From: Agarophyton chilense
Lineage: Eukaryota > Rhodophyta > Florideophyceae > Gracilariales > Gracilariaceae
Assembly: GCA_030374765.1 (NCBI GenBank)
Contig: JARGXX010000002.1
Location: 1,736,001 to 1,800,000, forward strand
Reading direction: 5' to 3'
DNA length: 64,000 bases
In this document: positions 44,455 to 56,197 of the stretch, piece after piece
Layout of the letters: the number at the start of each line of letters is the position of its first letter
Numbering within the stretch: position 1 is the stretch's first letter
The notes under the pieces: generated by a model
The model's database searches: none
What the model saw: only the letters and a program-made list of their open reading frames with translations
Told to the model about the DNA's origin: nothing
Program-made: the position numbers and the translations under genes

Positions 44455-45510
44455 TCAGCGCGTGCTGTTGCGCTCGACCTCGGGGTTGAGCTTGAGCTCG
44501 AGCTCGCTCTCACCAGGCGAGGTGGACACGGGCAGGGCGGCGCGCGGGATGGCTGCCAGCGAGTAGAGCGTCATGTAGAGCGCGTCGCGATGCGACAGGT
44601 TTCCGATGGGTATGGCGCCCTTGACAAAGTCGTTGAGCACAAACGGCGCGCGATCAAGCGGGGTGCGACCGGCGTTCATAAGCGTCCAACGCCCAGCGCG
44701 AAAGGTGAGAGTGTGGTTGCGTGGCGCACTGGGTGCTTGCGCGAACAGCATGAGCGCGCAGCGTGCGTGTTTGGCCATGGTGAGCACGGCGGGCGCGTTG
44801 TGCAACACGCGCAGCGTGGAGTGCGTTTGCGTTGCATGTGACGCGGCGCCGCACGCCGGCCAGTAGAACAAAAGGTCGCAGGAGCGTAGCGCGTGCGGCT
44901 GCAGACCGGGGATGAAGTCGGCGTCCACGACGTGCTCATAGCGACGGGCGACGTTGCGCAACAACGCGGCATCGTCGTCAATGGCAACGTATCGAAACGA
45001 CGGCGTTTCAAACGTGAGACGTTTGACGACGGGTAGCATCCAAGACACATGCGACGCCGCCGGCACATCGCACAACGTACGCACGCCAAACAGCTTGACA
45101 ATCTTGAAGAGCGCCTCCGCAACGCGCGTGCAATTGCAGCGAAGAACACTCTCCAACACACGCCGATCATCGACCATTGACAGCGCGCCAAACGGCGCCA
45201 CGGTCGGAAGCGATGCCACGCGCGGCAGCTCAAACGAAGTGTTCACGCTGGGCGCGCGCGCAGATCGACGCTGCTGAGCGGTGCGCGGGGAGGACGGCAA
45301 GCGGCGAAACGGGTGACGCGCGCGCATCAAAGCGGTGGCCAACGCCAGCAGCACAAGTACGAGCACGAGTACGAGCATCGGTGGCAGCGCGCGCAGCGCG
45401 CGCAGCAGAGGCGACGCGCGGCGCGAAGCGGCGCGGCGCGAAGCGGCGCGGCGCGACGCGGCGCGGCGCGAGCGGCGCGGCATGACGACGACGACGACGA
45501 CCGACGACAA
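44455..45510 (-). CDS. Type II membrane protein with methyltransferase-like lumenal domain
   Basis: The product is up to 351 aa. The first 9 residues come from a GTC triplet run, so the Met at residue 10 (45,483, MPRRSRRAAS) is a likely alternative start. A cytoplasmic tail of repeated RRAAS units precedes one membrane span at about 44-62 (PPMLVLVLVLVLLALATAL), the form of a Golgi type II enzyme. The lumenal part has a Rossmann-like order seen in SAM-dependent methyltransferases: FGVRTLCDVPAASHVSWML (143-161), RYVAIDDDAALLRNVARRY (173-191) and VVDADFIPGLQPHALRSCDL (194-213), then LLFYWP. The usual Gly-Asp after DxPC is replaced by AAS, so activity is uncertain. A role in sulfated or cell-wall glycan methylation is inference. 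No intron is seen. Confidence 0.6.
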   Translation of the reverse strand: MSSVVVVVVMPRRSRRAASRRAASRRAASRRASPLLRALRALPPMLVLVLVLVLLALATALMRARHPFRRLPSSPRTAQQRRSARAPSVNTSFELPRVASLPTVAPFGALSMVDDRRVLESVLRCNCTRVAEALFKIVKLFGVRTLCDVPAASHVSWMLPVVKRLTFETPSFRYVAIDDDAALLRNVARRYEHVVDADFIPGLQPHALRSCDLLFYWPACGAASHATQTHSTLRVLHNAPAVLTMAKHARCALMLFAQAPSAPRNHTLTFRAGRWTLMNAGRTPLDRAPFVLNDFVKGAIPIGNLSHRDALYMTLYSLAAIPRAALPVSTSPGESELELKLNPEVERNSTR

Positions 45511-48502
45511 GCGACGGACACGCGGGGGAGAGGGGAGGGGACGGCGACTGACGCGGGGCCGACGGACGGCGCCCGCGCGGGCGCTCTCCAGCCGCGCGCC
45601 CGCTGCCGCGGCGGGCGGAGCCGGAGCGCGGATTGGGGGCGGTGGCGTCTGTCAGTTGACGCCTTTGTGCGAGGCGAGCTGCGGTGTGCTCCTTCACGCG
45701 TGGACAGCGTGCGCGCGTGGACAGCATGCATGAGTGGACAGCGTTCATGCGTGGACAACGCGCGCAGGCGCTTTCCGGCTTGCTCGCATGGCGCGCGCGT
45801 GCCCCACCGCTGCCATCCGCTGCTGCTCCGCACGCTTTGCAACGCTTCACGTTCGGTGAGTCGCGCGACGTTGAGCGCGCGCGCACGCCGCACCGCAGAG
45901 CCGTTCATAGTTTCTTTAAACTTGAAACTCAATGACTAGCTAGTGTAGCCAGCTCTGACAAACTCCCCGTCCACAGGTCAGGACGGCTGACTATGTTACA
46001 CGCCTTTGTCCCAGTTGTTTAACTTGCATTCGTGGCTCCGACTCTCTGCGCCCCGCAGTCGTTGGAGGCGCCGTCGTCTGGACGCTCTCAAGTGCCCGCA
46101 TGAGTTTGCATCCCCAAAAACAACAACTTGCAGCTCAAAAGGATAGCTAATCTTCATACCCGCATCGCAACAGTACCCCGCTCTCTTTCGCGGACAGCTC
46201 TTCGTGACTGCCATCAACTCGGGTCGTCCATCAATGTCTTCAGCGTAGTGGTCCTGCTTCACACGATTCACAGATGTAGCTGGGCATATTGTTTTTCGTG
46301 TAGGCTACAGTGTACTGTACTCTTCGCTCTCAACAGAAGTGACCTTTAGGACAAAACTCAATCGCAATTTTGTCTTTTGGCAACTCGGCCACCATCCGAG
46401 GCAAACACTACTTGCATCTCCGGTATCGTTGCTGAAGGGTTAGGCTATCAAGTGTGCTTAAAAAAACGCACATGTGCTACAATCAGCTCGCATAGTTTCG
46501 CACTGCCTCTGCTGAGCTGCACACGAACTGCAATTCGGCTGTGCAGCCGCATGGGCACAGATTATGTACTGTATCCACATTCTACGGAGTTAATCCCGAG
46601 AGCCATGTGTGACCATCTTGAGCTTGTGGCCACACATTCATGTCGGCTGCTGCTCATCGATTTGTTCACTTCTTTGAGCCTGTGTGCCAGCTAGCTCCCA
46701 GTCTTGTGCGCAAGCAAGCGGCTCTTGCGATTGTCTACAGCTGCGCTGTCGGCTCCCGACTCCTGCGTTCGATTGATAGATATCCGCGCTCTGCGAGTCC
46801 GTGGAAGGGCATTTGTTTGAACTTGGGCTGCAGTCATTTCGTTCTCTTTATCTTGCCAAAAAGCTTCGAGATACAGAGCAGAAACAGAATATATATATAT
46901 ATATATATACATAAATAAAGTTTTACGACAATAAAGTTGAACGAAGGACAAGGTATATTTGCTTGTACGATACCTACTTGTAGAGACCAACAGGGTGTAG
47001 TCTTTTGGATCAGCAACAAGATAGAGGATGAGGAGAATAAAACAAAAAGTAGCAGTGCGTTTCAAACGTATTGCTCAACAGGCTCATTCTTGGCACCAGC
47101 TCTGTAGTTTGTTTAACGTTTAGCAGGTGAGGGAGGCACGCATGACATTAATGGGCTCTCACGTCGTTTCCCGTCTCGGCATGAACAAACAACTTACTTA
47201 TTCTACGACGGTCATGGCTTTTGCAAGCAATGCCAACCGACATGTGGCACCAAAAGCAACGCTTGCTTGCTTGATGGCAGGTTGCGACCCCGCCGTAGAA
47301 CAAAAAACTTTTAAAAAATGCTGTACCTACACATACCTTCGTATCTTTCGCTGTTTTTTCCGAGCACTAATTCCTCTCCTGACGGGGTGGACTCTGGTAT
47401 GTTGAATTGTTTGCACTGCTTTCTGGCAACATGCAGCCGCGATATCAGAAAGCGAGCACTTGTCTCCCTTGAGAGGGGAGAAAAAACGGATTGTGATTGC
47501 TGGCTGTAGTGCGAGTCAGCAAACATGGCTTCTGCCCGTTCAAACAACGTCATTTGCTTAAGATGGGGCTGTCACCAACACACGTTTTCTCTGATAAGAT
47601 GCAACTGGCGAAATTATGAGTAGAGTGACTGAGAATCAGTTGAAAAGAAAGTTGGTGTGCACCCAGGTGAGTTAGGTTTGGATGGCTGATTGTGCAAGAC
47701 GCTGAAGCTGGCAATGTGCTTGGCAGGTGTAATGGACGTAATTCTGGCTTTCGCCGGCGCCCTGCGGACTGAATCAGAAGAAGGCTGGTCGGGAAACGCT
47801 AACACAGGCTGGCGAGCTGGATGGGGTTTTGTTGCAATGGAAGGGCCACGCAGAGGTGTTTGTACGGACAGATGGCAGGCATCGGTGGCTGGAAGTGTTT
47901 AGTATGGTGGATGAGTGAATACGTAGAGGCACAGAGACAGTGTTTTTGTAAGTGAATACAGATGTGCAGAGTTGGCATTTCAAGCAGCTCGATGAGAAGC
48001 TGGTATGCATCGCTGACAATACGGTGAGTTGTTGCGCATGGAGTAAATAAAGCGCGAGTGAAAGACGAGGGGTTTCGGGGTTTGGTGGATACGTTGCCAT
48101 TGACAAGGACGGCAGCAAGCAGTACGCAAACTGGCAGCTGGCGGGATGTATTAGACGGTGATTCTGAGAGAGAGAAGGGTAGGGACGATGCGGCAGCGCA
48201 GGGATGGGAGCGCGTGAAGACGAGGGCGGGCGGCCATGGGCGGATTGAATTTGCAGCGCGCTGACTGGCAGCGGCCTTTTTTTTTTATTGGAAGAAGAAG
48301 CGCGCGGGCGACAAGGCGGCAAACGCAGTGGGATAGCGCCAAGCGCGAGCAAGAAAGGAACGCCGCTGTCACAGTCGTAGCGTTGGGCGCAGCGGCAGCC
48401 GCGGGGGCGTGCGAGCCAAACGACGCGACAGCCGCAAATGCGCAGCGCCGCACGCTTTTCCCCTCCCCCCCCCCCCCCCACGCCCCCCGTTTCTCACGCT
48501 CA
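45511..48502. other. Divergent intergenic region
   Basis: This 3-kb stretch separates the minus-strand membrane protein from the plus-strand SET gene. The first 400 bp are very GC-rich and shadow frames there reflect composition. From 45,930 on the composition drops and only short frames without motif occur. An (AT)n run lies near 46,890-46,909 and a poly-C tract at 48,465-48,480. It could hold noncoding RNA or regulatory DNA that I cannot identify. Confidence 0.5.
46889..46910. repeat. (AT)n microsatellite
   Basis: About ten AT dinucleotides in a row, followed by ACATAAATAAAG. This is a simple repeat in noncoding DNA. Confidence 0.85.
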
Positions 48503-48510
48503 TATATAAG
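48503..48510 (+). promoter_or_regulatory. TATA box of the SET-domain gene
   Basis: TATATAAG stands in a very GC-rich setting, 53 bp before the in-frame ATG at 48,563 and 95 bp before the one at 48,605. Transcription would start near 48,535, so the open frame extending back to 48,236 is probably promoter rather than protein. Confidence 0.6.
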
Positions 48511-48604
48511 CGCAGCGCAGCGCGAGCATCCGCAGCGCACTGTCCCCGCGCCGCCGACACGCATGTGTTGCGCGCGCGCGCGCCACCTTCTCTGTCTCGT
48601 CGTC

Positions 48605-51600
48605 ATGTTCCGCAAGCGCGTGCCCGTCATTGTTCCGCTGCATGAGATCGCGTCCGTCATGGACGAGCCCGTGCCGACGGCGCCCGCGTCTACGTCCGCT
48701 TCCAACGCTGCGCGCCCCTCCGCGTCGCGTCCACTACGGAAGAATAAGCGTTTGCGTGCGGCGGCAATGTCGCCCGTGGAGCCGCGACGCAAGCAGTTGC
48801 GCGCCTTCTCCACTCCGCCTCCACCTCCACCTCCACCTCCGCCACCGCCGCCTTCCGCGCTGCCGCTTGCCGCTCCGCATGCCGTGCAGACGCCGGCGCG
48901 CGAGTCGTCGCCGCACCACGCCACGTCGCTGTCGCTGCCGCTGTCACTTCCGCTATTGCTGCCGCTATCGCTGCCGCTGCCGCTGCCGCTACCGCTGCCG
49001 CTGCATCCGTCGCTGCCGTTGCCGCTGCCGCTGCCTCTGCCTCCGTCGCCGTCGCCATCCCCGTCACGCTCGCCATCGCCTTCGCTCTCGCCGCCGCCCC
49101 CGCCACAGTCGAATTCGCATGCTACGCCGCAGCCGCGGCCTCAACCGATTCTGTCACCACCCCCCAAGGCGCGACGCACTCACTCAAAAAAGTCGCGACG
49201 AAGCGCTGCCGCCAGCGGCGAGCGCGCGCGCGCAGCCGCCGCCTCGCACCCCACCATCGCCGTCGCCGCCGCGCACGCGGCAGATCGCCTCGCAGCGCCA
49301 GACGACGCCAGCGCGAGCTCGGGTTCCGGCTCGGGTTCCGGCTCGGGTTCCGGCTCGGGTTCCGGCTCGGGCTCGGTCTCGGTCTCGGTCTCGGTCGCAC
49401 GCTCCGGCGCACGCTCCGGTGCAGGCTCCGGCGCACGCTCCAGCTTAGGCGCGGGGGTCGGAACGGGGACGGGGACGGGGACGCGCGGACGCGCTGGGGC
49501 GGGCGGCGCGACGCGAAGGGCATCACACCGCTCGAGGGGTCGCGCAAGAGAGGGCGCTGTCATTGACAGTGCAGCTGCGGCCGCCGTGCCCGCCGTGGCG
49601 TCGCACGCGCCACCGCCACTGCCGCGGCCACCACTGCCGCGGCCACCACTGCCGCGGCCACCACCACCGCCACCCGCCACGGCGGCTGCCGCCGTCTCGG
49701 CGCCCGCCGCCGTCGCGCACTCGCGCAAGCCTCCGCTGTATGAGAAATATTCCGACAGCGGCGGCACGCGCGCCCCCTCCGCCGCCGCGCGAAAGCTCGC
49801 GCCCACGCCCGCGTCTGCGCCGCTCGACAGCTTGCCGCCGCGCACGAGGCTCGGTCCCCCCACGGCCTCCACGTCGTCGTCCAGTGCGCAGTCGCCGCGC
49901 GCCTCCGCCGACTCATTCGACTCGCAGCTCATGGGCGCCAACAACGACCTCAGCACCCCCGCGCTGCTCAAGATAGCGCCCGTCGCCAGCGAGCTCGGCA
50001 TCGTTTGGACCAAGATCAAGGGCCACCCCTTCTGGCCCGCCCAAAAGGTTCCCATGTCCGCCCAGCTCGAGCAGCAGGATCGCTTTCAACGCGCCGCCAA
50101 GTTCCGTCGCAGAGTCGATGACACCTGCGTCATGTACTTTGGCACTTGTGAGGTCGCCTATGTCAACGTCGCAAAGTCCTGCATCTCTTGGCAGCAGGGC
50201 ATTCAACGCAACATGCATCTCTCCCTCAGAGGCCGCGCCGTTTTCCAGCGAGCGCTCAGCGAAGTCAAGGCCTTCTGCCATCGTGTTCAGCGCTTTCCGC
50301 GCGGCTGGTGGTGCGAGCCCGAGGTCATGGCGCTTTACCACCAATTCTACGACCAATGCCTCTCCTCGGAGCTTCACCTTCGCCTGCGAGAGTACATCCA
50401 ACGCGCCGAATCCGAGCTCATCTTCTGGGCCAAAGGCCGCCGACATCCGCACTGGCCGGTGCAGGTTTTGCCGCGAAACATGGCCGCCGAGCGATATCCG
50501 CAGCTCAAGCTCACCGCAGACAGCAGCTCAATGTCCAGTTCTATGCCGTGTATGTTCTTCGGCACTGGAGAGGTTGCCATGATCAACGAAAAGAACTTCA
50601 CGCCCTTTGGCGCGGGCCTTGCGCGCGGCTACGTTACTAGCTGTGAACGTCGAGATTATACTGTTGCGCTTGGCGAGTTGTGGGGCTATCTTCAGCAACC
50701 GCGTGTATGGCCAAGCGGGTATGTCAGCAAGCGCTCGTGGTGGAATTACGAGGACATGATAGCCGCGCCCAACCCAAACGATTCTGGTGACTTTCACGTG
50801 CCCCATCTTCCGCACTATGAACATATCAAAAAGTCCGTGTGGTGGCAAGGCATAGAACCTCCCCCAAAACCACGGCGCTCCGACATGTCGTGCTGTGATT
50901 GTGAGCCTGTCGGGGAGGCCACCTGCGACGACGCGGGCTGCCTTAATTTTGCCTCCCGCTTCTTGTGCAACCCGTTGACATGCAAGGCCGGACACAAGTG
51001 CGGCAATTCCAGCTTTCACCGGCGAAAGCTGCCAAAACTGAGGCCGTTTTTCACAGCCGACCAACGCGGGTGGGGTCTCAAGGCGGAGGAACCGATCGCC
51101 AAAGGCTCGTTTGTCGTCGAATATATTGGCGAAATTATTGATCGAAACATGCTTGAGAAGAGACTCAAAGACGCCCAGAGGCTGAAGAGCCATGAGTACT
51201 ACATCATGGACCTCACCAATGATCTATTTGTAGATGCCAAGTTCAAGGGCAATCTTTCTCGTTTTATCAACTCTAGTTGCGATCCTAATTGCGCCACTCA
51301 GAAGTGGACCGACTCAGTGACAGGTCAAACTCATGTCGGTATTTTTGCCAAGCAGAACATTCCTGCTGGTACGGAACTAACGTATAACTACTGCTTTGAA
51401 GATTTTGGTTTACATGGGAAAAGCCAGAAGCGCTCCTTCATGTGTCAGTGTGGCACTAGCTCGTGCTGTATGCTGGACCCAGAAGAGAAGAAACAAATGA
51501 AACTGCTCATTGGGAAGAGACTGGAAGTTCGGTGGGATGACGGGTGGTATCCTGGGATTGTAGAATCGTATAGTTTGAAGAAGAAGAAATTCCGAGTGCA

Positions 51601-51757
51601 GTATGATGACGGGGACTGTGAGGACCTTACGCTCGGTTTGAAAACTGGTGTGGACGACAACGTCAAGTTTCGTCTTATGGAACCGCCATCTGATGGGGAA
51701 AGCAGCAAGTGTAGCAAGAGCAGCAAGGGAAGCAAGAAATCGAAGGAAGGAGAATGA
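48605..51757 (+). CDS. PWWP-SET histone methyltransferase-like protein (NSD/ASH1/SET2 class)
   Basis: From ATG 48,605 the product is 1,050 aa; ATG 48,563 would add 14. The first 450 residues are low complexity (Pro runs, PLPLPL, GSGSGS, Ala-rich). Two PWWP-like domains follow at about 462-559 ([17 protein letters not shown]) and 602-699 ([18 protein letters not shown]), which bind methylated nucleosomes in other proteins. Then come an AWS Cys cluster (about 763-805, [18 protein letters not shown]), SET (809-935, [20 protein letters not shown] and [12 protein letters not shown]), post-SET (CQCGTSSCC, about 946) and a Tudor/Agenet-like module (966-1016, [16 protein letters not shown]). This class methylates histone H3, usually K36. 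The conserved NHSC motif reads NSSC (Ser at residue 890), which may weaken SAM binding. The PHD fingers of animal NSD proteins are absent. No intron is seen. Confidence 0.85.
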   Translation: MFRKRVPVIVPLHEIASVMDEPVPTAPASTSASNAARPSASRPLRKNKRLRAAAMSPVEPRRKQLRAFSTPPPPPPPPPPPPPSALPLAAPHAVQTPARESSPHHATSLSLPLSLPLLLPLSLPLPLPLPLPLHPSLPLPLPLPLPPSPSPSPSRSPSPSLSPPPPPQSNSHATPQPRPQPILSPPPKARRTHSKKSRRSAAASGERARAAAASHPTIAVAAAHAADRLAAPDDASASSGSGSGSGSGSGSGSGSGSVSVSVSVARSGARSGAGSGARSSLGAGVGTGTGTGTRGRAGAGGATRRASHRSRGRAREGAVIDSAAAAAVPAVASHAPPPLPRPPLPRPPLPRPPPPPPATAAAAVSAPAAVAHSRKPPLYEKYSDSGGTRAPSAAARKLAPTPASAPLDSLPPRTRLGPPTASTSSSSAQSPRASADSFDSQLMGANNDLSTPALLKIAPVASELGIVWTKIKGHPFWPAQKVPMSAQLEQQDRFQRAAKFRRRVDDTCVMYFGTCEVAYVNVAKSCISWQQGIQRNMHLSLRGRAVFQRALSEVKAFCHRVQRFPRGWWCEPEVMALYHQFYDQCLSSELHLRLREYIQRAESELIFWAKGRRHPHWPVQVLPRNMAAERYPQLKLTADSSSMSSSMPCMFFGTGEVAMINEKNFTPFGAGLARGYVTSCERRDYTVALGELWGYLQQPRVWPSGYVSKRSWWNYEDMIAAPNPNDSGDFHVPHLPHYEHIKKSVWWQGIEPPPKPRRSDMSCCDCEPVGEATCDDAGCLNFASRFLCNPLTCKAGHKCGNSSFHRRKLPKLRPFFTADQRGWGLKAEEPIAKGSFVVEYIGEIIDRNMLEKRLKDAQRLKSHEYYIMDLTNDLFVDAKFKGNLSRFINSSCDPNCATQKWTDSVTGQTHVGIFAKQNIPAGTELTYNYCFEDFGLHGKSQKRSFMCQCGTSSCCMLDPEEKKQMKLLIGKRLEVRWDDGWYPGIVESYSLKKKKFRVQYDDGDCEDLTLGLKTGVDDNVKFRLMEPPSDGESSKCSKSSKGSKKSKEGE
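49315..49396 (+). repeat. Coding minisatellite encoding Gly-Ser repeats
   Basis: Direct repeats of GGTTCCGGCTCG give (GS)n, followed by TCGGTC repeats giving (VS)n, inside the low-complexity part of the SET protein. The length is a multiple of three and keeps the frame. Confidence 0.8.
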
Positions 51758-54343
51758 CGTCCTTGTTCTTCAATCGTTGAAAAGAACAACATCCGCAATG
51801 CCCACTTCGGCTAGCACTCTCAAATGCCGCTTTCAAGTGCCCATACGCTTTTACTGTGCAGCATAGCATCGACAATGGAAGACAACAGTTTGAGGTCTCT
51901 GACTGAAGAGGCTAGGCTACAAAAGAGTTACCTTGTTAAGTAAAAGTATTCCCACATTTCCAGAGACGTAGCTCACTTATGTCTATCGAAATTGTGATGC
52001 ACATTGTTAAAGTCATTTCAAAGCTCTTCTACACAGCCCAGATAAATTTCAACCATGCAACAGAGTCTTGGTTCGCATGGTATAGGTGTCCACCACGATT
52101 ATACTTGAAAAAGATTGTTCTATATTTAAAAGAGATACATCCCGTAAACGACTGCTTCGTTCTTGATTCGCAAGACTAGAGACCGTGCACGAAGAAAACG
52201 AAAGTTCCTCATTTTCACCTGATGATGTGCATCCGAGAGGTGCAATATGTGTGTTGAAATCTTTTTCCGGATGCCGGAGAACCCAGTTCTGTTCTTTTCC
52301 TTTCAGTTTCTTGTATCTTGTAGTGGGTGGCGGTGTGCATCTGTCTAAGCTGGATACAAGGGCGGTGTGGCAGGGTTTGTGTGTATGAAATCGGGCTATT
52401 CTACAAACGTGGGCTGCAAGGACGAAAGGTGGGTGTGCTCTGAGGCAAGAATGGGCCCAATCATTTGTACAATCATATTTTTAAACGGGATCTCTGCGAA
52501 CCCTTTGACGATTACATTAAATGTTGCCGATTGCATTTTTCGATTGCAAATAGGGGGAAATCTATGTCTATGTTTGACGGCTGTTTGACAACTCCTGCTA
52601 TTTTCAATCGAAAGGCGGATTCGGAACAACGCCAGCAGTTGGAGTCCCAATCGATATGTTGCAGTTGTGACCAGATGAAGCGTCAGCTGGAGTGAAACTG
52701 GAATCGGTATGAAGACACCCAACTATGTCTCCGGACACCAGTTGGTCTCTTCTTTCAACAACACCACAAAATCTTCCACTCGTTCTTTGTCCACCCGAAG
52801 ATATCAATACAACAACTGGTTCCAACTCGATATGAGCCTATTCACTCATTTGTTCGTTCGTCTCTTGACGCTGTTTTCATCCTTCGTCGTTCCAATTTCC
52901 GGTTTCCTCACACAAAAAGCCTGCTGGCCAACTACTAATATTATTCTTCTATGCCGTTTCATGGATCCAACCCACCCATGACTTGTCCCAGGATACTCCG
53001 TACTAACGGGAATAGGGAACGATTCTATTTTGAACTCTGAAATGGAAACCATTGGGTCCCAAATTCTTTAAGGTAATGGTAATCAGACAAAAAGAATATT
53101 TAAAATGGAACACAACAAGGCCAAAGTCAACATAATCAAGACAACATCCACTCTTTGCACATGGATTTCAGCTTTTCTTTGAGTTAATTCATCGTCTCTA
53201 CAGAGCTTCTAAACGCGACACAAGTTACTCTTTCATCACTACCTGGTTTCAATATAGCGTTTTGTTGAAACCAAGTGTTGACAACGAGGTAAGAAAACGC
53301 TGAAATCGTTTATACGTCGTGCGCGGAAGCAATTTAGCAACAGAGCAGCCCCTCTCATCGCGAAGATTTCGATATAGAATACGTGAAATTGTCTATTGGG
53401 GCGCAAGATTTTCTAAAATATTCTATTGGCAAACTCCTGCTGGAGCATTCAACCTTTTACAAACCGCTCACGTTATCGGTACAATCAAACTCTCTATAAC
53501 AATCAACCAAAGGAAGTCCTTGTGTGTGAACCAATGATACTTATGTAGCTAGCACACATACTTCAAATTTTACAAGTGACTCACAGTATTTCTTGGTTTC
53601 CATTCCACCACTCTACTAGCTAGTGCAAACTTCATCCTTCCTTTAGCTAGCTAGATAGCCAACCAACACAAAAGGCCAGCCAACGATGTCTCTCGCAACA
53701 GCTCCCAGAGAGACCCTGGAGACGCGCCAACAGCTTAAAAGTACCACGCCAATGCAACCAACCCATTCAAGAGAATAAGCAACTTCACTATCGCGACAGA
53801 AAATAAACGAAATGCTCTGTTCAGACGGGAACAATGTCGTCTTGCTCTACCTTTGTCGCTTCGCCCTTCTTACTACGGATCACTGCAAATGGCTGCTGTC
53901 TCAACAACGGCGCATGGCACGCTTGTGGTGGCTGGGGCACAGTAAAAATCCTTTCCGACCATGATGGCGTCCAAGCTTGCGCAGAAGTGCTCTCTGCCCT
54001 TTGCAAAACGTGCGATGCGCAAAACCAAACAAACAACCGAGCTGGGCTCCGAGCCGCAGTATTTGCACTCAGTTTCACTCGCAAGCCGTGTATGTCAAAC
54101 ATTACAGTACCAGTATTTAGCACTTAAGCCGGACAGAAACGAGATATGAGTAGAGTTACAGTCTTCTTCTCACAGGTTATGGGCCCGCAACGCAAAAACG
54201 CCGCAAGCAATCTAATACCCACCCCCACCCACTCACCCTTCCACCTCGACACAATACACCCTCACGATCACCACCCAACACGCACAAAGAATCTCACAGA
54301 ACAACGCACTCTCCGTCGACGCCGAAGAAAATTTACAAAATAC
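51758..54343. other. Intergenic region without recognised genes
   Basis: Only short frames (60-108 codons) lacking motifs occur on both strands. CTAGCTAG-type words recur (53,548, 53,617, 53,645). It joins the gene island to the subtelomere-like repeats. Confidence 0.5.
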
Positions 54344-54483
54344 TGAAACGCAATGACAGTTGGGTCAGTGTAAGGGTCTCGACCCGGGGGTAGCGTGATA
54401 GAGCGGGTTCTATCGTTCGAATCCTTAACGGCATCACTCCAAGAGAACTTGGTGCTATAGGCTGGCGTTTACTGCGTAGTCCT
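54344..54483 (-). repeat. Truncated family A LTR fragment
   Basis: The first 140 bp (plus-strand sense) of the family A LTR, TGAAACGCAATGACAG to GCGTAGTCCT, are present and diverged. It carries the B-box-like TTCGAATCC. It stops abruptly at 54,483, where a subtelomeric repeat motif (GAATATATTG) begins, so the junction is a breakpoint. Confidence 0.75.
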
Positions 54484-54545
54484 GAATATATTGCTGTTTT
54501 GGCATGCTGAAAAATCAATGAATTTTTTGATGTCTGTGTCTGAGT
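54484..54545 (+). repeat. Subtelomeric junction motif, copy 1
   Basis: GAATATATTGCTGTTTTGGC, then ATGCTGAAAAATCAATGAAT, matches 56,199-56,256 almost exactly and is echoed at 55,170-55,195 and 55,296-55,330. At 55.3 and 56.2 kb it stands just before an 857-bp repeat. Confidence 0.7.
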
Positions 54546-54716
54546 TGAAAACAGGGCCGGCCAGACAAAAAATTGTAAAAATTATGCTGTGGCGCAGGTC
54601 AAGCAGCCAGACATGTATTTTGATTAAATCTACCGAATAGCAGGCCTCAGTAAACCGCAAATGCAAGTCTGATCGAGACTAGAAAAGCGCGATAGAAGGT
54701 GCCAAAAATGGAGGTT

Positions 54717-54789
54717 GTCCGAGACAAAACGGGTGTCTGAGACAAAACGGGTGTCTGAGACAAAACGGGTGTCTGAGACACCACGGGTG
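54717..54789. repeat. 18-bp tandem repeat, four copies
   Basis: The unit GTCTGAGACAAAACGGGT is repeated with small changes; the first has GTCCGAGAC and the last GACACCACGGGT. The unit contains GTCTGAGAC, an odd-length palindrome. No coding frame uses it convincingly. Confidence 0.8.
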
Positions 54790-55340
54790 TGTATGAACTT
54801 GTGACAGTTGCCATACCAAACGCATCTCTGGGCACTGGACTACACGTTGCACGGGCATGTAACGCGGCTAAACACGTAGGAAGACGTGTGAGGGAGGATC
54901 TTAAAGAAATCCAAAGTGTACAGTTGAACATGGTGGCCGCTAGATGATCTGATCTAATTTTCGAAAAGCTTCGGATTTGGGTGTGTTTGGAAGGGGTTAT
55001 ACAATCTGAGAAAAGGTCTTTGCCGTGTGTGCGGTAGACGGCAGATGACTAGCTCGTGATTCACCGAACTGTGGACACGCACAAGTAGGGCTGAGGAGAG
55101 TGTGTTGGATGTGAATGATGTGTAAGAGTGCTGAAGAGGGACCGAGTTGGACACAAAAACCGTGTGATGATTGGCGTTTTAGCATGCCGAAAAATGTTTG
55201 AATGACTTGCAGTCCCTTAAGAAAAGAGGTGGGTTTAGGGGAAGATGCACCATTACGGGGTTTTATATTTGCAGTAAGGAAAACAATCTTCAATATAATG
55301 GTGTTTTAGTAAGCTGAAAAGGCATTGAATTCTAAACCCC

Positions 55341-56197
55341 TATATATATTACAGGTTGTAAGTGTGGGCTGGCGCTTGGTAAAACGCAGTTGTCAGTAGC
55401 GCTTGGTAATTACATACACCAAGCGCCACGCGCTGCATTCGACGTATGTGCGATTTTGACCCCCTGGATGGAAAACGTTGTGCTGGAGAGCGCGTATGAC
55501 ACATTGGCACGCTCAAAAAATCGTGGCTTATTGCACTCAGGCGCTTCGTTTGGGTAACGTAGCGCGCGACTTGCCAGATGTTCGGGCGCAGCACCCATTT
55601 TCGCAATTTTTGCATTTGAAAAAATCATAAATTTTACGCGCGCTTGGCTTTCTGCCAAATCCTGCGTTTGCAGATGCTTTTTTGTAACATTTTTGCTACA
55701 CAACGTGGAGGCGTGCGTCGAGTGTGGCACTCAAAGGCGCTTGGTTTCAGCCACATCTCCGCTGCACAGTCGAGCTGTGTTGTAAGCTGGATAATGTGCG
55801 AAATTTTTATCAAAAGAAAGGGTTGTGTTATGCGTTTGCGCTTGGTTCTGTGGCTATTTCGTGGAGGCAGATGGCACATTGTCAGGCGTTTTGTATGTGC
55901 GTTTTTGGGGTCGTGTACGCGGCTGAAAAAGGTGCGTTTGCGCTTGGTTCTAGGATGGTTTTCATATCCGGCAACACTGGGGGTCGATATTCGATGGTAT
56001 TGCCAAGTTCAATGTAGGTTGAGTGTGGTGAGTAGTAGGTCACGCGAGTGCTGGCGCCACACTCTCAGCTAAAGAAGACGCGTGCAGTGCGTTTAGTGAG
56101 GTAGGGATGACGTATGCTTAACGATGACAGGTAGATTCTTATGACGTTAAGGTTTGTCCAACAGTGGCATCGCCACTAAGTAGCTATCGGTCAGGGC
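55341..56197 (+). repeat. 857-bp repeat R, copy 1
   Basis: It starts TATATATATTACAGG and ends GCTATCGGTCAGGGC. It is nearly identical to 56,257-57,113 and 59,646-60,502, all exactly 857 bp. Open frames of up to 144 codons exist, but they are shared only because copies are near-identical, and they show no motif. GCGCTTGGT words recur through it, including a hairpin near the start. Its right flank (TTGAATATATTGG) differs from that of the other two copies. Confidence 0.9.

Noticed and set aside
45230-45939. Several 130-218 codon frames on both strands in very GC-rich DNA
   Set aside because: Arg/Ala-rich products typical of chance frames in GC-rich sequence; they overlap the start of the membrane protein in other frames.
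46130-47900. Small genes in the region between the membrane protein and SET gene
   Set aside because: Frames of 60-125 codons lack motifs, conserved composition or clear starts.
48690-49916. Long frames overlapping the SET gene in other frames, up to 291 codons
   Set aside because: Repeats and high GC in the low-complexity coding part keep other frames open. None has a domain.
53540-53660. CTAGCTAG words as attachment or target sites
   Set aside because: Short self-complementary words also seen at 36,379 and 45,933, with no associated insertion.
55644-56072. 142-144 codon ORF in each R repeat
   Set aside because: It recurs only because the copies are almost identical. It has no motif, and overlapping frames on both strands are equally open.
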